Notes: generated from the letters alone by a model not told the origin. A DNA stretch of 64,000 nt from Butyrivibrio sp. INlla21 (GCF_900116875.1 NZ_FPCC01000008.1:62001-126000), one strand, 5' to 3'; counted from the first letter of the stretch, positions 16,249 to 25,387 are shown. A program made the numbers and translations.

Positions 16249-18189
16249 TCAACAATGGTACGTGTACCATTGTTGGAAAATGTAGAACGACCACGCGATC
16301 TTGCTGTAGTTGGCTCCAGTTGCGGGGCCGCCGTCGCCGTTAACCACATAATTGTTGATAAATTCGGATACATAGTCTACATCAAATATATCCTGCTTCT
16401 TAAGGAAAGACGTGCTGCTGTAATCAAGAAGCTGTTCCTTCAAAGGACCGCGAAGCCACTGATCCATCGGAACGCCGAAACCTGTCTTTGGTCTTTCCAA
16501 AAGCTCTTTGGGAATATAGTCATAAGCAAGATCTTTAAGAATATGCTTTTTATCACCCTTATAGAACTTGTATTTATGCGGTATCCTGAACGAATACTCC
16601 ATAACTTCCGTATCCATTATAGGACATCTCGACTCAAGTGAGTACTTCATGGAAGCTCTGTCCATTTTAACAAGAATATCCTCGGGAAGATAGGTGTCCA
16701 TATCAAGGAGCATTCTCCTTACCTGGAAGTCCCTTACTCCGTAGAGGCTCTCAACAGGGAAAAGAATCGGCTGCTTGTTGATACCAAGGTTGTAATCCGT
16801 AGCGATATAATCAAGCGCGCTCATCGGAACATCCGGCTCTTCTTTTCCTGAGATAAATGCGTGACAGGACTTGATATAGCCCTCCGAAACAAGCTGTGTC
16901 TTAGTCTCGGGATTGCGGTTATTGGCAACGACCTTGACCCTAAAGGGCATCTTATCAAGAAGTTTGCCGCTTCCCACGGGAATCTGTCCTATTCCGTGCA
17001 CGATCGCACCCGGAATATCAAGAAGCTGCGCCTGTCTTACGTTTTCATATATGTTATAGCCGCAGAAGAACTCATCTCCGCCGTCTCCCGAAAGAGCAAC
17101 GGTAACGTCCTTCTTGGCAACCTTACTTACGAGCATTGAAGGTATCTGCGAGTTGTCCGCAAAAGGCTCGTCGTAGTACTGAGGGATGCTGCTGACAAGA
17201 TCAAACATCTCTCTTTCCGTGATGTAAACCTCGGTGTGGTCCGTGCCGAGATGCTTTGCGATCTCTTTGGCGTACTCGGCCTCGTTGAACCTGGGAACGT
17301 CAAATCCGATACAGAAGGTCTTAACGGGCTGATCAGACAATTCCTGCGCTATTGCGGTTACGAGCGATGAATCGTATCCTCCGGAAAGGAAAGTACCGAG
17401 CGGAACGTCCGCGATCATCCTGTTCGCAACAGACTTCTTTAAGCGCTCCTTAAGTCCCTCTTTAGCCTCTTCATAGCTTCTAACGGGATCTGCGCTCATC
17501 TTTTTATAAACATCTTTGATGTTCCAATATTTCTTTTTACTGATCTCGCCGTTATGGAACTTAAGATAAGAACCCGCTTCAAGCTTATAGACATCCGTGA
17601 ACACCGTATCGGGCGCCATGATGTACTGCTGAAGAAGGAATCTTGATAACACCTGTTTTCTTATTTCAGGCTTAAAACCGGGGCATTTCATGATAGGCTT
17701 AAGCTCTGATGCGAACACAAGATTCTTGCCGTCTACCCAATAGAAAAGAGGCTTCTTACCGATCCTGTCTCTGATAAGATAAACGTCATCGGTCTCTCTG
17801 TCGTAAAGAGCGATCGCGAACATACCGTGAATGTGATCGACCATGTCGATGCCCCATTTAAGGTACGCAGCGATAATAACCTCGGTATCGCAGTTTGATT
17901 TAAAAGTATAATCCGAAAGCTCTTTTTTGAGCTCAAGGAAATTGTAGATCTCGCCGTTGTAAACGACAGAGATCCTGCCGTTTTCCGAGTGCATGGGCTG
18001 ATGTCCCAAAGGCGACAAATCAAGGATCGAAAGTCTTCTCTGGGCAAAGCCTATGATATAGTCATTCGCACCCTGATACAGTTCAACACCGCTGTCATCG
18101 GGGCCTCTGTGATACATGGTATCGTTCATGATGCGAAGCTGTTCTTCCGTTATTCTCTTTTTAGAAATATATCCGCAAATTCCGCACAT
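16249..18189 (-). CDS. asnB: AsnB-type glutamine-dependent amidotransferase, second copy
   Basis: A 646-residue protein with the Cys2 glutaminase start MCGICGYISKKR, YHRGPDDSGVEL, VYNGEIYNF, then the ATP-pyrophosphatase loop LSGGYDSSLV and LSGDGGDEFFCGY. It is a full-length, apparently intact class II amidotransferase/synthetase. The other copy (10536-12425) differs throughout, so this is an old paralogue pair rather than a recent duplication. Likely substrate is a uronic acid or an acyl-ACP-linked carboxylate, given UDP-GalNAcA and ACP genes in the operon; a role in asparagine supply is the alternative. The last eight codons form an 11-bp palindrome that overlaps the stop. Confidence 0.85.
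   Translation of the reverse strand: MCGICGYISKKRITEEQLRIMNDTMYHRGPDDSGVELYQGANDYIIGFAQRRLSILDLSPLGHQPMHSENGRISVVYNGEIYNFLELKKELSDYTFKSNCDTEVIIAAYLKWGIDMVDHIHGMFAIALYDRETDDVYLIRDRIGKKPLFYWVDGKNLVFASELKPIMKCPGFKPEIRKQVLSRFLLQQYIMAPDTVFTDVYKLEAGSYLKFHNGEISKKKYWNIKDVYKKMSADPVRSYEEAKEGLKERLKKSVANRMIADVPLGTFLSGGYDSSLVTAIAQELSDQPVKTFCIGFDVPRFNEAEYAKEIAKHLGTDHTEVYITEREMFDLVSSIPQYYDEPFADNSQIPSMLVSKVAKKDVTVALSGDGGDEFFCGYNIYENVRQAQLLDIPGAIVHGIGQIPVGSGKLLDKMPFRVKVVANNRNPETKTQLVSEGYIKSCHAFISGKEEPDVPMSALDYIATDYNLGINKQPILFPVESLYGVRDFQVRRMLLDMDTYLPEDILVKMDRASMKYSLESRCPIMDTEVMEYSFRIPHKYKFYKGDKKHILKDLAYDYIPKELLERPKTGFGVPMDQWLRGPLKEQLLDYSSTSFLKKQDIFDVDYVSEFINNYVVNGDGGPATGANYSKIAWSFYIFQQWYTYHC
16250..16275. repeat. 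Palindrome overlapping the 3' end of the second asnB-like gene
   Basis: Eleven-base arms CAACAATGGTA and TACCATTGTTG around a 4-base loop (CGTG). The arm codes for the protein end QQWYTYHC and covers part of the TGA stop at 16249-16251. A stem this stable exactly at a stop codon could slow exonucleases or affect termination or reinitiation before the ACP gene. Confidence 0.6.
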
Positions 18190-18197
18190 TGTATGTA

Positions 18198-18959
18198 TTA
18201 AAGCTCCACAGGAAGTTTTTCGAAGTTGTCACGAAGTGGTCCGAAGTCCTTGCACTCATTGTCGATTGAATCAATGAGCTCAATGTACTTCTCGTTTACA
18301 AGTGTCTTGTAATTATCAAGGTTGTCATAGCCCTTCTTGGTCCATGCAAAAGGATGTGTAAGGATCTGCACTCTCTTGTTGGCCTTGATGGTCTCCTCGT
18401 CGGGATAGCCGTATCTCCAGATGTGGTTGGCATCCGACATATACTTTACATCAAGCTTGGAATCGGGCTTCGCCTGAGGATCAAAAGAGAAGAATTCGTC
18501 CTGATAAGCATTGATGATACCGGGAAGCTTGATATTCTCTGCAAGAACGTCAGGTGAAGGTCTGTGGATGGAAAAAGATGTGATATTAAAGCCTAGCATA
18601 TCGCTGAGCATATCAATTTCCTGCTTGATCCTCTTTCTGATAAGCTCCATATCAGTCATGCCGTTAAGCGCAAAGTGAAGACCGATGTGCTGTCCTCTCT
18701 CGTGCATGTCTGTAAGGATGTCTCTGTTCTTTCTTGATAAGATGTTGTAAGAGTTGTTGGTCCACTGGAAAAAGAATGTGGATCTCATATCCATGCTCTC
18801 TTCAACCTTTGAAAGGGCGTAGGCTCTTTCTACGGAATACTCAACATCGTGTCTTAAGATGATAAAAGAATCTCTGTTAAGCGCCTCCTCATATGTGGCA
18901 TTAAGCCCTGTCTCTTTTACGATTCTAAGTATTTCTCTGTAATCATCAAATGAAAACAT
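18198..18959 (-). CDS. Polysaccharide-deacetylase-like protein
   Basis: A 253-residue soluble protein. FIILRHDVEYSVERAY near residue 31 resembles the metal-binding D-x(n)-D/HD block of NodB-type deacetylases, and HIGLHFALNG near residue 94 and SIHRPSP near residue 132 supply further histidines. The frame is open to 19190, but the extra 77 residues are Arg-rich shadow sequence of the upstream GT4. The ATG at 18959 shares its base with the preceding stop (TAATG) and is the real start. It probably removes an acetyl group from a lipid-linked or nucleotide-linked amino sugar. Family assignment is moderate; metal ligands should be checked by structure prediction. Confidence 0.65.
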   Translation of the reverse strand: MFSFDDYREILRIVKETGLNATYEEALNRDSFIILRHDVEYSVERAYALSKVEESMDMRSTFFFQWTNNSYNILSRKNRDILTDMHERGQHIGLHFALNGMTDMELIRKRIKQEIDMLSDMLGFNITSFSIHRPSPDVLAENIKLPGIINAYQDEFFSFDPQAKPDSKLDVKYMSDANHIWRYGYPDEETIKANKRVQILTHPFAWTKKGYDNLDNYKTLVNEKYIELIDSIDNECKDFGPLRDNFEKLPVEL

Positions 18960-20065
18960 TACTTCTTTTCTCCTATTACTTTTTCGAGATAATCTCTCCA
19001 CTGTATAAATACCGCCTCTGCATTGGCGATCTGTTCTATCTTTCTTGCCTCGTCTCCGAGTCTCTCGGCAAGCTCTCTGTCTTCGATAAGCTTGCAGATG
19101 CCCTCCGCCATCGCATCGGGATCCTTTATCGGAACAAGAAGTCCGTTCACGCCGTCCTGCATAACGGTCCTCGGACCGCCGCAGGGGCAATCCGTCGCAA
19201 CAATGGGCATTCCCATCGCCATCGCTTCGAGAAGCGAATTGGGCATTCCTTCCCAGTCGGATGAAAAGGCATATACCGCGCCCTTCGGGATCTCTTTTTC
19301 CAGCTCGTCGCTTCCGCCCATAAGAAGGATGTAATCCTCCGCGTGGTTGTCAGCGATTATCTTATCGAGTATCTCTTTGGTTCCGTCAAAAGAGTCGGGA
19401 CCGTAGATCTTAAGCACGTAATCGGGGTGCTTCTCGTGAACCTTTATAAAAGCTTCGCACAGCATGGGCTGATTTTTGAAGTCTACCAGCCTTGCGTGGT
19501 GAACAACAGACTTTTCGCGCTGCTCAGGCTTTTTTAACCCAAAATACTTGGGATTAATCGGATTGAGTATGATCTGCGAATTATCCTGAAGATGGGGTTT
19601 AAAGAACTCTTTTTGTCCCGTCGTCTGGAAGACGCAGCCCGCAGCCCTGTCAAACAGCCAGGCTATCTGTATCTTGTCCGAAATAGCATCGTAATGTCCC
19701 ACCGGGTCTGTCCTTATGGAAATGACCACAGGAACATCGCTCTTACCTGCCGCCATGAGTGCCCTGTAATTGGCTCTCTGTGCAAAGGCGATAAGAACGT
19801 CCGGATGATAGTTCTTAACGAATTCTCTAAGGTATTTGATCCTTAAAAAGAACTTGGCTATTCTGTTCTTCTTTTCATCACCCTCACGCAGACCTACATG
19901 GACTCTCGTGACCTTTTCGTCAAGGGCGAACTCGTTCTCGTCCACCCATTCGGTTGCCACGTATACCTTGTAGCCTTCCTTGGCGAACTGATTGGCGAGG
20001 TTTGAGACAACTCGCTCCGCGCCGCCCTGCACAAGGCAGTTGAGGTGAAATGCTATTGTTTTCAT
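18959..20065 (-). CDS. GT4-family glycosyltransferase
   Basis: A 368-residue GT-B protein starting KTIAFHLNCLVQGGAERVVSNLA, with donor-site blocks SSDWEGMPNSLLEAMAMG and DCPCGGPRTVMQDGVNG near residues 270-310. The E-x7-E pair lies in EGMPNSLLE. It is closely similar in plan to the GT4 at 14267-15505 but lacks that protein's extra N-terminal loop. It is 2 bp downstream of the formyltransferase gene and overlaps the deacetylase start by 1 bp, so it is translated in a tightly coupled chain. Sugar specificity cannot be read. Confidence 0.88.
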   Translation of the reverse strand: MKTIAFHLNCLVQGGAERVVSNLANQFAKEGYKVYVATEWVDENEFALDEKVTRVHVGLREGDEKKNRIAKFFLRIKYLREFVKNYHPDVLIAFAQRANYRALMAAGKSDVPVVISIRTDPVGHYDAISDKIQIAWLFDRAAGCVFQTTGQKEFFKPHLQDNSQIILNPINPKYFGLKKPEQREKSVVHHARLVDFKNQPMLCEAFIKVHEKHPDYVLKIYGPDSFDGTKEILDKIIADNHAEDYILLMGGSDELEKEIPKGAVYAFSSDWEGMPNSLLEAMAMGMPIVATDCPCGGPRTVMQDGVNGLLVPIKDPDAMAEGICKLIEDRELAERLGDEARKIEQIANAEAVFIQWRDYLEKVIGEKK

Positions 20066-20067
20066 AA

Positions 20068-21006
20068 TTATCTGAGTACCATTCCTGTAACTAATTCCTT
20101 GGCGGAATCGTATTTATCAATGATGAGTGAGCCGTCCACTGTCCTTACGATAGGCTTACCGTCAAAAACATCGGCGATCTCTCCGGGCGCATATCCCGAG
20201 AAATCTATCATCTCATCAAAAGGATGAGCCTGCCAAACGGTAACTTTGTTCTCATCGCTCTCCTCACCCACATAGCAGAATGCTCCGGGGAAAGGCGCCG
20301 CAACGCCTCTGATGAGGTTGTAGATGTTTCTCGTTCTTTCGTGAAAATCTATTTTACCGTCCGCAGCCGTACGTTTATTGTACCATGAATCAAAGTCTTT
20401 TGAATCTGTATGAATGGGAATTTCTCCCTTTTCCATATATGTTGTCACGAGCTTCCTGATAAGGCTCTTGGAGCAGATCATATTCTTGTACTGCGCGGTC
20501 CTTATGTCGTCGTGCTCGTTTATCTGGAACATCTCCGTAGCAAAGACGTTGGGGCTGTCGGCCTTCTCGTCGTATCTGAAGAGATTGAGGTTAAATCTGG
20601 TGTCTCCGAGGATCATTGACCAGTTAAGGGGCGATCTGCCTCTTCCGAAGGGCAAGTATCCGCAGTTTCCGTGGAAGCCGTAGATTCCGGCCTTAAACGC
20701 ATCAAGAACATGCGGAGGGATAAGTCTCTGCCAGCCCATTACGATTCCGAGATCAAAAGTATTGTTCTTTATAAACTCTACCGTCTTGTCGTCGTTAAGG
20801 AAATAGCTCTCTGCCTCGTAAACGGGAATTCCGTATTTCTCGGTCAAAAAAGAAAGTCCCTTAAAGCCGGAGACCTGATTGTGCTCAAGAACCTTGGGCG
20901 CAATGGTCATGACAAGGTCAACCTTGCAGAGCTCCTTTTCTATGAAATCTATTATGTTTTCCGATGTGTCTTTTACTCCGAAGACTACTACCTTGTAATG
21001 CATCAC
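20068..21006 (-). CDS. Sugar N-formyltransferase-like protein
   Basis: A 312-residue protein of the methionyl-tRNA formyltransferase/ArnA-N fold, which uses 10-formyl-tetrahydrofolate. The core block is FHGNCGYLPFGRGRSPLNWS (residues 111-130) with the catalytic His112; the conserved Asp is D150 in DEKADSP. The Asn two residues before His in ArnA/FMT is replaced by Gly110, with an Asn at 114 instead. A C-terminal domain starts near residue 200. In glycan loci such enzymes formylate 4-amino-4,6-dideoxy sugars (Qui4N, Fuc4N), and RffA in this locus makes dTDP-Fuc4N. It overlaps the upstream GT4 by an ATGA junction. Confidence 0.8.
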   Translation of the reverse strand: MMHYKVVVFGVKDTSENIIDFIEKELCKVDLVMTIAPKVLEHNQVSGFKGLSFLTEKYGIPVYEAESYFLNDDKTVEFIKNNTFDLGIVMGWQRLIPPHVLDAFKAGIYGFHGNCGYLPFGRGRSPLNWSMILGDTRFNLNLFRYDEKADSPNVFATEMFQINEHDDIRTAQYKNMICSKSLIRKLVTTYMEKGEIPIHTDSKDFDSWYNKRTAADGKIDFHERTRNIYNLIRGVAAPFPGAFCYVGEESDENKVTVWQAHPFDEMIDFSGYAPGEIADVFDGKPIVRTVDGSLIIDKYDSAKELVTGMVLR

Positions 21007-22205
21007 TCATACCTCTTGAATATCTCATGAATACTGTCTTTATACTTATCGGGAGTGTAGAAAAGAGCTCTCTCTCCCGCTTTTTCCGAATAATGAGAAA
21101 GCTTATTGTCATCAGTCAAAAGAGACAGAATCTTGTCCGCAAGTATCTTTTCTCCGTCCGTGATGTTCTCGGGGTTCATGTCGACCTCTTCGCCCATGTC
21201 CGGAACGAGAATGCCGTATTCTCCTTCGATAGCTTCCTTGGTGCTGTCTCCGTTAGGGATTCTTGAAATAAGATCCTCGTACTGCTCAGAGCTTAATAGG
21301 ATCTCTCTGGGACCGGTCTTACAGTCAGCGGAAACAACGGGCTTTTTAAGTGCCATTGCTTCAAGGACCGCATTGGGAAAGCCCTCGTGGTTGGAGCTGC
21401 AGACATATACGTCGGAAGCCGCAACGTAAGGGAACGGATTCTTCTTCATTCCGGTAAACGCAACCTCGTTTTCTATGTTGAGCTCATTGGCAAGCTCCTT
21501 GTAAGAACTCCAATTTCCCGCACCGGCTATTACAAGCCTTGCATTCGGGCATTTCTCGTGGACCAGTGAAAAAGCCTTGACGAGATGCCAGATTCCTTTG
21601 ATGTAATCGTTTCTTCCCATGGTGGAAATGACCTTGAGGTCCTCTCCCTTAAAAGGGAAATCCTCGACAGGTTCGCTTCCCTTTTCGCAGATATCATCCG
21701 TATCCAAAGGATTATAAATATATGTGCTCTTATCGTAGTTATAGTCTTTAAGGAGCTGTCTTACTATCTCTTTTGAACAAGAAAGAACCTGATCTGATCT
21801 GCTGCAAAAAAGCTTTATCTGGTCGCTTCGCTCCATATCGGTCTGACAACGAAGTCCGGTCAGAACCTTTTCTTTTCCCCTGGATAGAACGTTGACATAG
21901 TTGGCCGAACTTCCGAAGCTGTAGGAAATATCTATTCCGAGCTCTTTCTTAATCTTTTTTGTCTTTTTGACTCTTTTAATAACATTTATTATTTTATTTA
22001 CAACGCCTTTTTTCGAGAGTACATCAATGTCTATGACATTCAGCCCCTCGATGTCGAAGTTGATATCTTTTGAACTGAAAATAAGAATATAAACGTTGTA
22101 AAAGTCCTGCATGAGTCTTGCAGTCTTGATGCACACACGCTCAAATCCGCCCTGGTGGAGCATCGGAACCATGAGCATCAGGTTCTTTTTGTTATTATTC
22201 ATCAA
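21003..22205 (-). CDS. GT4-family glycosyltransferase
   Basis: A 400-residue GT-B protein. The N-terminus is LMLMVPMLHQGGFERVCIKTA and the donor domain has VISTMGRNDYIKGIWHLV, CSSNHEGFPNAVLEAMALK and a DCKTGPREILL loop. An unusual acidic insertion (about residues 318-352, EQYEDLISRIPNGDSTKEA and onward) interrupts the end of the donor domain. It overlaps both neighbours by 4 bp (ATGA at each end), indicating translational coupling. It probably adds an internal sugar of the repeat unit. Confidence 0.87.
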   Translation of the reverse strand: MMNNNKKNLMLMVPMLHQGGFERVCIKTARLMQDFYNVYILIFSSKDINFDIEGLNVIDIDVLSKKGVVNKIINVIKRVKKTKKIKKELGIDISYSFGSSANYVNVLSRGKEKVLTGLRCQTDMERSDQIKLFCSRSDQVLSCSKEIVRQLLKDYNYDKSTYIYNPLDTDDICEKGSEPVEDFPFKGEDLKVISTMGRNDYIKGIWHLVKAFSLVHEKCPNARLVIAGAGNWSSYKELANELNIENEVAFTGMKKNPFPYVAASDVYVCSSNHEGFPNAVLEAMALKKPVVSADCKTGPREILLSSEQYEDLISRIPNGDSTKEAIEGEYGILVPDMGEEVDMNPENITDGEKILADKILSLLTDDNKLSHYSEKAGERALFYTPDKYKDSIHEIFKRYE

Positions 22206-23644
22206 AAATGTCCTCTTTCGTAGAAATAAGCCATCATCTTGGCCTGACTCTTTACATCAAAGCCTGCGGAGCGAAGTTCGTTAAGTATGTGCTCCGACGA
22301 CTCTTTTCTGTTTCCTATGGAAAAGCCAGAATCGATATGGCTTATCAAATGCTTGGGCGCCGTGTTTATCGTATCAAATCCGGTACCGGCATCAAGTAAG
22401 TCAAAATCGGGCGTATCCTCGTTTTCAAAGACGCTCTCTTTTCTCTCACCGGCTATCTGCGTAAACGTTTGATTAAGCTTGATCTCTTCACTGAAAATAT
22501 CCTTATCGGCATCTCCCTGAAGCATGAGATCTTCGAGTATCTTCCTCGCCCAATCTCTGGGGTCCGAGTTAATGCTTCGCATTGAAACAAGCTCAGTTAC
22601 ATTAACTTCGGGAGTAACCTGATCTGAAACCAGGCACTGAAGTCCCGCTGCCTGCGCCTCTATGACACTTCCGGGAAGCCCTTCGTATCTTGAAGGGAAG
22701 CAGAAGTAATCCATCGCCTGGTAATAATCTGAGGCATTACTCTTATTGCCTGCAAAAATGCATCTGTCGTATATATGTAGTCTGTCGGCAAGCCTTCTCA
22801 TCTCATCCATAAGAGGACCCGTGCCGAGCATTAGAAGTCTTACTCTCATGCCGTGGAGCATGCTGTATTCGTTTAAGTCGTCATTATCAAGAAGCCTGCA
22901 AAGCTGCGTAAATACCTGTAGCAAGAACTCGTGGTTCTTGGCGTATCTAAAGCTTCCGACATGTCCTATTACAACGGCGTTGGAAAGTCCAAGCTCGCCT
23001 CTTATCTTATTTCTTGTTTCCTCGTTATAAGCAAAATTCTTGAGGTCTACGGCATTTGGAATGATGCGAACGCTTCCCTGATCCATAAGCGTCTGTCCGA
23101 ATACCGAATATCCGGCCTCTTTTGAGCACGCGAAATTGTAATCGCATATACCCTCTTTTTGAAGGGGTGTCCTGAGAAATCTTGTCGCAAGACCTTTTAC
23201 GCCTTTGTCTACACCCGCGCTTCTTGCGTGAGCAACGCAGATTGGAACTCCGTTCTTTTTGGCGATAGGAAGATAAATGGCTGCGGTACTCGTCATGTGT
23301 CCCTGAACAACCTTCCACTCATCTTTATGCTCGGCAAAAAATCTTTTTATGGCCGCTTTGTACTCGGCATAGTTGGTTCCTACAAATTTCGGAAAGCAGA
23401 ATATCCTTCCGCCCAGCTTATATACGCTGGAATCAAAATAGTCCGGCTCTCGAACCTTCATAAGTTCGTCAGAAGTCGGACTCTTTTTTCCTGTCTTTTC
23501 AGGTGAACAATGGACAAGAAAATCAAACTGAATCCTGTCCCTGTCCATATTGCGATATAGATCGATGATCCTGCACTCAGCGCCGCCTACTCCAAGTCCT
23601 CCGAGAACATGTAAGACTCTTATCTGACCATAGTTATCTTCCAT
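22202..23644 (-). CDS. GT4-family glycosyltransferase with long acidic C-terminal insertion
   Basis: A 480-residue GT-B protein of the EpsF/CapH-like group. It starts RVLHVLGGLGVGGAECRIIDLY, with VIGHVGSFRYAKNHEFLLQVF at the start of the donor domain and FPSRYEGLPGSVIEAQAAG as the E-x7-E block near residue 325. Relatives are about 370-390 residues long. The extra length lies after residue 385, where an acidic, low-complexity stretch (ENEDTPDFDLLDAGTGFD and onward) separates the donor domain from its terminal helix (SQAKMMAYFYERGHF). The insertion has no recognisable domain. The start is 23 bp after the deacetylase stop. Confidence 0.86.
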   Translation of the reverse strand: MEDNYGQIRVLHVLGGLGVGGAECRIIDLYRNMDRDRIQFDFLVHCSPEKTGKKSPTSDELMKVREPDYFDSSVYKLGGRIFCFPKFVGTNYAEYKAAIKRFFAEHKDEWKVVQGHMTSTAAIYLPIAKKNGVPICVAHARSAGVDKGVKGLATRFLRTPLQKEGICDYNFACSKEAGYSVFGQTLMDQGSVRIIPNAVDLKNFAYNEETRNKIRGELGLSNAVVIGHVGSFRYAKNHEFLLQVFTQLCRLLDNDDLNEYSMLHGMRVRLLMLGTGPLMDEMRRLADRLHIYDRCIFAGNKSNASDYYQAMDYFCFPSRYEGLPGSVIEAQAAGLQCLVSDQVTPEVNVTELVSMRSINSDPRDWARKILEDLMLQGDADKDIFSEEIKLNQTFTQIAGERKESVFENEDTPDFDLLDAGTGFDTINTAPKHLISHIDSGFSIGNRKESSEHILNELRSAGFDVKSQAKMMAYFYERGHF

Positions 23645-23667
23645 TTTATCCCCTCGCTGCGCTTCGG

Positions 23668-24414
23668 TCAGTTTCCTTTTCTGCTCCGAAGCTTCATTAC
23701 CGTAAATTTGGTCTTAGCTGTTATAAACTCTGCCAGATTCCCAAAGAAGCTGCGTTCTGTAGGTTCTACATTCATAAATTCGGAAAAAGAAACTACGTCG
23801 GCCTGTTCAAAAAGCTTCTCGAAATTCTCAAAATCCTTGTCGTTCATGGTGTTTACGTGATAGACAAAGGTTGTGAAGCCGTCTCTTTTATCCTTGATAC
23901 TGCTGCTCTTTTTAACCGAGATCGGATAGAAGGTCATTCCGAATCTGGAATAGGGCGCTCTTCCGAAGCCGTCGGTTATCTTGTATATTCCGTTTTTCTT
24001 AAGAGACTTGATTGTCTTCTTGTCAAAGGAATGGGAAGGCGCCATGAAGATATCGGTGTTGATATCGTGGCTCTTAAATATCCTTCTTGCTTCCCTGAGC
24101 ATGTCGTCCTGAACGGAATATGGCTGTCCTGCGAATTCAGACTTTCCGCCAACGGGGAAAAGACCGGGTTCCTTGGTGGTATAAATGTGATTAAAGCCGT
24201 GAAGTGCAATGACCCATCCGCTGTCCCGGAGCTCTTTTATATAGTTCCAAAAGTCCTCACGAAAAGGTCCACAGCTTAATTTCTCATCCTTATTATCGGG
24301 AACAACACCTATGAGAGGCTTGATATCATGCGCATCGAGCACTTTCTTGAATCTCTCGAATTTGTCCCAATCCATATCAGGTGTTATGTCATCCAAACGA
24401 ACAGTTATCTTCAT
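23668..24414 (-). CDS. DUF2334-type polysaccharide deacetylase
   Basis: A 248-residue protein. KITVRLDDITPDMDWDKF at the N-terminus has the Asp-Asp metal site, ALHGFNHIY near residue 76 gives H-x3-H, and FMAPSHSFDKKTIKSL near residue 131 matches the third motif of NodB-fold deacetylases in the DUF2334 group. No signal peptide is present, so it acts in the cytoplasm, likely on a lipid-linked or nucleotide-linked N-acetyl sugar. The frame opens at 24432, but the ATG at 24414 makes a clean ATGA overlap with the TviC-like gene and begins the family domain, so I use it. Confidence 0.77.
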   Translation of the reverse strand: MKITVRLDDITPDMDWDKFERFKKVLDAHDIKPLIGVVPDNKDEKLSCGPFREDFWNYIKELRDSGWVIALHGFNHIYTTKEPGLFPVGGKSEFAGQPYSVQDDMLREARRIFKSHDINTDIFMAPSHSFDKKTIKSLKKNGIYKITDGFGRAPYSRFGMTFYPISVKKSSSIKDKRDGFTTFVYHVNTMNDKDFENFEKLFEQADVVSFSEFMNVEPTERSFFGNLAEFITAKTKFTVMKLRSRKGN

Positions 24415-25385
24415 AAATTCTCTTTGTACCAATCAATGGCAAGCTTGATTCCTGCCTTGAAATCATATGAAGGATCGTAGCCGAGATTCTTTCTTGCCTT
24501 GCTGATGTCGGCGTTGGAATCTCTGATATCACCGGCACGAGGAGGTCCGTAGATGGGCTCTACATCAAGTCCGAGTGCATCTGTAAGGTGATGATATACA
24601 TCGATAAGGAACTCTCTTCCGCCCGCACCGATGTTGTAAGCTTCACCTGCTGCCTCTGATGAAGCAAGGCAAGCTCTGAGATTACCCTCAACAACGTTGT
24701 CTACATATGTAAAGTCACGAGACTGCTTACCGTCACCGTTAATGGTAGGTGTCTCGCCGTTCATAAGCTGTTTAAGGAACTTAGGGATTACGGCCGCATA
24801 TGCACCGTTGGGATCCTGTCTTCTTCCGAATACGTTGAAATAACGAAGTCCGTATGTATCAAGTCCGTAGAGCTTCTTGTAAAGCTTACCGTACTCTTCG
24901 TCAACCTTCTTGGTAAGAGCGTAGGGAGAAAGAACATTTCCTTCCTGTCCTTCCTTCTTGGGAAGGATTGTGGAATCGCCATAAACAGATGAGCTTGAAG
25001 CGTAAACGAACTTCTTAACGCCGTTCTGTCTTGAAGCTTCCATCATGTTGAGTGTTCCGCGGATGTTGATCTCCTCGTACAAAAGAGGCATCTCGATACT
25101 TCTGGGAACGCTTCCCCAAGCCGCCTCGTTGAGAACGTAGGTAACGCCTTCCGTTGCCTTAAGGCAAGCATCAAGGTCTCTGATGTCGTCCTGAATAAAA
25201 GTAAATCTCTCGTTGCTCATAAAGGGCTGGATGTTCTCGATGTGCCCTGTTGAGAGGTTGTCCATGCATCTTACTGTGTAACCCATATCAAGAAGTGCTT
25301 CGCAGATGTTTGATCCGATGAAGCCCGCGCCTCCGGTTACGAGGAAAACGCTGTCTTTGTCAAAAACTAAATCTTTATATCCCAT
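24411..25385 (-). CDS. tviC: UDP-GlcNAc/GlcNAcA 4-epimerase (TviC/WbpP-like SDR)
   Basis: A 324-residue extended SDR. It has the NAD-binding VTGGAGFIGSN, a catalytic Ser in YASSSSVYGD, the YxxxK pair in SPYALTKK, and the block YGLRYFNVFGRRQDPNGAYA, which closely matches WbpP/TviC. These enzymes interconvert UDP-GlcNAc(A) and UDP-GalNAc(A). It lies 2 bp downstream of the TviB-like dehydrogenase, the same pairing as in Vi antigen synthesis, which makes UDP-GalNAcA. An in-frame ATG at 25400 exists, but GGAG 9 nt before the ATG at 25385 supports the shorter start. The NEAAWGS segment replaces the HQAALGS found in WbpP; the effect is unknown. Confidence 0.85.
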   Translation of the reverse strand: MGYKDLVFDKDSVFLVTGGAGFIGSNICEALLDMGYTVRCMDNLSTGHIENIQPFMSNERFTFIQDDIRDLDACLKATEGVTYVLNEAAWGSVPRSIEMPLLYEEINIRGTLNMMEASRQNGVKKFVYASSSSVYGDSTILPKKEGQEGNVLSPYALTKKVDEEYGKLYKKLYGLDTYGLRYFNVFGRRQDPNGAYAAVIPKFLKQLMNGETPTINGDGKQSRDFTYVDNVVEGNLRACLASSEAAGEAYNIGAGGREFLIDVYHHLTDALGLDVEPIYGPPRAGDIRDSNADISKARKNLGYDPSYDFKAGIKLAIDWYKENL

Positions 25386-25387
25386 TA

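Noticed and set aside
18960-19190. N-terminal extension of the deacetylase-like gene (77 residues)
   Set aside because: The extension is Arg/Gly-rich and lies in another frame of the GT4 gene. The ATG at 18959 overlaps the GT4 stop and starts the conserved domain.
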